64,000 nt of DNA, from assembly GCF_009360615.1 (NCBI RefSeq), contig NZ_SPEY01000050.1, positions 1 through 64,000 of the forward strand, in the 5' to 3' direction. Positions 62,231 to 64,000 of the stretch are shown piece by piece (the stretch's first letter is position 1; each line of letters begins with the position of its first letter). The translations under genes were made by a program, and so were the position numbers. The DNA is from Comamonas sp. GTDB lineage: Bacteria; Pseudomonadota; Gammaproteobacteria; Burkholderiales; Burkholderiaceae_C. Under the pieces are notes generated by a model. The model saw only the letters and a program-made list of their open reading frames with translations, did no database searches and was not told where the DNA came from.

Positions 62231-64000
62231 CTAGGCTGCGGCGCCGGGGCCGAAAACCGCTGTCCAGAGCTTGAGCACCGCTTCGCGCTGGACCTGCGCC
62301 TGCTCCGGCTCCAGCTGTCCGGAGCGCTCGTCCAGTCTTGCCACGTGCTGCAGGCGGCGCAGCTCGCGGTAGGCTTTGGCGGCTTCATAGCCCACGCCTT
62401 CGGGCAGCAGGCCCGCGTCTTCGGCGCGCTGCAGCAAGGCGATATTGCCCACGTTGGCGATCAGCTCGCGGTGTGCTCCGGATTCGGCCAGCACCAGGTA
62501 TTGCACGGCAAATTCCACATCCACCATCCCGCCGGGGCTGTGCTTGACGTCAAACAGGCCGCCCCGCACCGGGTGGGCGCTGCGCACCCGCTCACGCATG
62601 GTTTCAATCTCGTTGCGCAGCGCTGCGGCATCGCGCGGCGCCGTGATGACGGCTTCGCGCACCGCATCAAAGCGCTGGTGCAGGTGCAGGTCGGTCGCGG
62701 GTCCGCCCGTTGGCGAGGGAAAGTCCCGGCTGCCCAGCACAAAACGCGCACGCGTCATGGCCTGGTGCTCCCAGGTCCAGGCGGTATTGCTGCCACGCTG
62801 CTGCTGGTAGTTGGCATAGGATTCGAAGCTGGTCACCAGCAGGCCGGAGTTGCCGTTGGGTCGCAGCGCGGTGTCGATCTCGAACAGATCGCCTTCGCCA
62901 GTCTTGACGGTCAGCCAGTTGATGAGCTTGCGCACATAGGCCGCGTAGACCTCGGGAGCGCGCTCATCGTCGTCATCGAAGACGAAGACGATGTCCAGAT
63001 CGCTGCCATAGCCGAGCTCCTTGCCGCCCAGCTTGCCATAGCCCACGATGCCGAAGCGCGGCGTATCGCGATGTCGGCTCTTGAGCCGGCTCCAGCACCA
63101 TTGGGCCGTGATGCGCAGCACGCTGTCGGCCAGCGCGCTCAGGTCGTCGGCGACCTGCTCCACGCTGATGCGGCCTTCGATATCGCGTGCCAGCGTGCGA
63201 AAGACCTCGGCGTGGTGGGCGCGGCGCAGCAGGTTGAGAAGGGTTTCGTCGTCGTCTTCACCCGTGGACTGCAGCGCGGCCAGACGCATGGCCAGCTCAT
63301 GCTCGAAGTCTGCTGCGACGAAGCGCTCCTTGAGAATGGCGTCGCTGGCCAGTTCGTCGATCACGCCGGGGTGTTGCTGCAGATAGCGTGCAGGCCAGCG
63401 CGCCGCTCCCAGGAGATGCAGCAGTCTTTCGTGGACCGCTGGCCGCTCCAGCAGCAAAGCGAGATAGCTTTCGCGGCGCAGCAGGGGCTCCAGCCATTGC
63501 AGAAAACGCTTGGCGGCCTCTTCGCCGGACTGGCCGCTTTCCACCCATTGCGCGGTGCGCTCCACCAGTCTGAACAATCGCGCGCGGGCCTCGTCGCGCA
63601 GGCCGTTGATGCGGGTATTGCTGCGCCAGTCGGCGACCTGCCCTGCCAGTGACGGCGGCAGGGCCTCGATCAGCTCCTCGATGTCGCGCGGCGTGGGCGG
63701 CCCGCCTGCTGCTGCCTTGGCGGCCTTGCAATGGCCGTTGCCGCATTGCTGGGAGTCTCCGCCCAGCAAGGTGTCGAACTCCTGGGCCACCAGTTCGCGG
63801 TGTTCGTCCAGCTGGTGCAGAAAGCCGCAGGCATCGGCATAGCCCAGGGTGCGGGCGATCCACAGCAGATCGTCGTCGCGCGTGGGCAGCACATGGGTCT
63901 GCTGGTCGTCCAGATACTGGATGCGGTGCTCCACCTGGCGCAGGAAGATGTAGGCGCGGCTCAGGGCGTCGGCAATCTCGGCGCTCATCAGATTGGCCTG
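62231..64000 (-). CDS. glnE: glutamine synthetase adenylyltransferase, 3' part; N-terminus beyond window
   Basis: Adenylylates and de-adenylylates glutamine synthetase in response to nitrogen status. The window holds the last 590 codons, and the reading frame is open to the edge. Visible are the central R region (ALSRAYIFLRQVEHRIQYLDDQQTH) and the C-terminal adenylyltransferase catalytic site (GYGKLGGKELGYGSDLDIVFVF) near the middle, then FEIDTALRPNGNSGLLV. The missing N-terminal half should carry the adenylyl-removing domain. The usual length is ~900-950 residues. Confidence 0.96.
   Translation of the reverse strand, partial: QANLMSAEIADALSRAYIFLRQVEHRIQYLDDQQTHVLPTRDDDLLWIARTLGYADACGFLHQLDEHRELVAQEFDTLLGGDSQQCGNGHCKAAKAAAGGPPTPRDIEELIEALPPSLAGQVADWRSNTRINGLRDEARARLFRLVERTAQWVESGQSGEEAAKRFLQWLEPLLRRESYLALLLERPAVHERLLHLLGAARWPARYLQQHPGVIDELASDAILKERFVAADFEHELAMRLAALQSTGEDDDETLLNLLRRAHHAEVFRTLARDIEGRISVEQVADDLSALADSVLRITAQWCWSRLKSRHRDTPRFGIVGYGKLGGKELGYGSDLDIVFVFDDDDERAPEVYAAYVRKLINWLTVKTGEGDLFEIDTALRPNGNSGLLVTSFESYANYQQQRGSNTAWTWEHQAMTRARFVLGSRDFPSPTGGPATDLHLHQRFDAVREAVITAPRDAAALRNEIETMRERVRSAHPVRGGLFDVKHSPGGMVDVEFAVQYLVLAESGAHRELIANVGNIALLQRAEDAGLLPEGVGYEAAKAYRELRRLQHVARLDERSGQLEPEQAQVQREAVLKLWTAVFGPGAAA

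Overview
This looks like a chromosomal window from a Comamonadaceae betaproteobacterium, most likely Comamonas or a close relative. That is inferred from high GC content, the rnpA-rpmH-dnaA-dnaN-gyrB order, two orphan Bug-type receptors, a type 2 ArgC, a TopB with a SWIB tail, and dispersed GC-rich intergenic repeats. It is mostly core chromosome. I see no prophage, transposase, CRISPR array, rRNA or tRNA.

Layout. 1-9060 is the replication-origin neighbourhood: gyrB (cut at the left edge), dnaN and dnaA on the minus strand, then rpmH, a long rnpA, yidD and yidC on the plus strand with ATGA overlaps, and mnmE. 9342-11870 has malic enzyme maeB and a 49-residue lipoprotein. 12007-19310 has a tyrosine-phosphatase-like gene and a minus-strand cluster (periplasmic binding protein, AidB-like acyl-CoA dehydrogenase, acyl-CoA ligase, acid phosphatase) divergent from a TetR regulator. 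19376-24841 has topoisomerase III with a Lys/Ala-rich linker and a SWIB tail, divergent from a SET-domain methyltransferase gene, then birA and a SPOR-like protein. 24932-28962 has a Bug receptor, a TctE/TctD two-component pair and a MarR regulator. 29101-35395 has recA, a terminator, recX, a membrane protein, two transporters and argC. 35871-43907 has sucCD, a TerC protein, a reductase-like protein, a DMT transporter, pyrF, a LysR regulator and a second Bug receptor. 44011-44645 is a non-coding element with inverted termini. 44707-51208 has a DauA-like oxidoreductase, uvrA, an MFS transporter and ssb. 51523-53860 has an FHA protein, a type IV pilin behind a sigma-54 promoter, and an AT-rich TfpZ-type accessory gene. 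53959-64000 has moaC, a BepA-like protease, a holin-like membrane protein, a second TerC behind a yybP-ykoY manganese riboswitch, a DUF3717-DUF1289 protein, yaeQ, purB, a GST and the 3' part of glnE.

The most interesting points are: the divergent pair of a SWIB-tailed topoisomerase and a SET methyltransferase, which resembles a small chromatin-like module; the riboswitch upstream of the second terC; a GC-rich repeat whose CCCCCTGAG edge supplies stop codons to neighbouring genes; a second repeat family that seems to have been exapted into coding sequence (RnpA tail, BepA signal peptide); the inverted-terminus element; and the sigma-54 pilin locus. Start codons were chosen from ribosome-binding sites and family alignment recalled from memory. 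No database search was possible.
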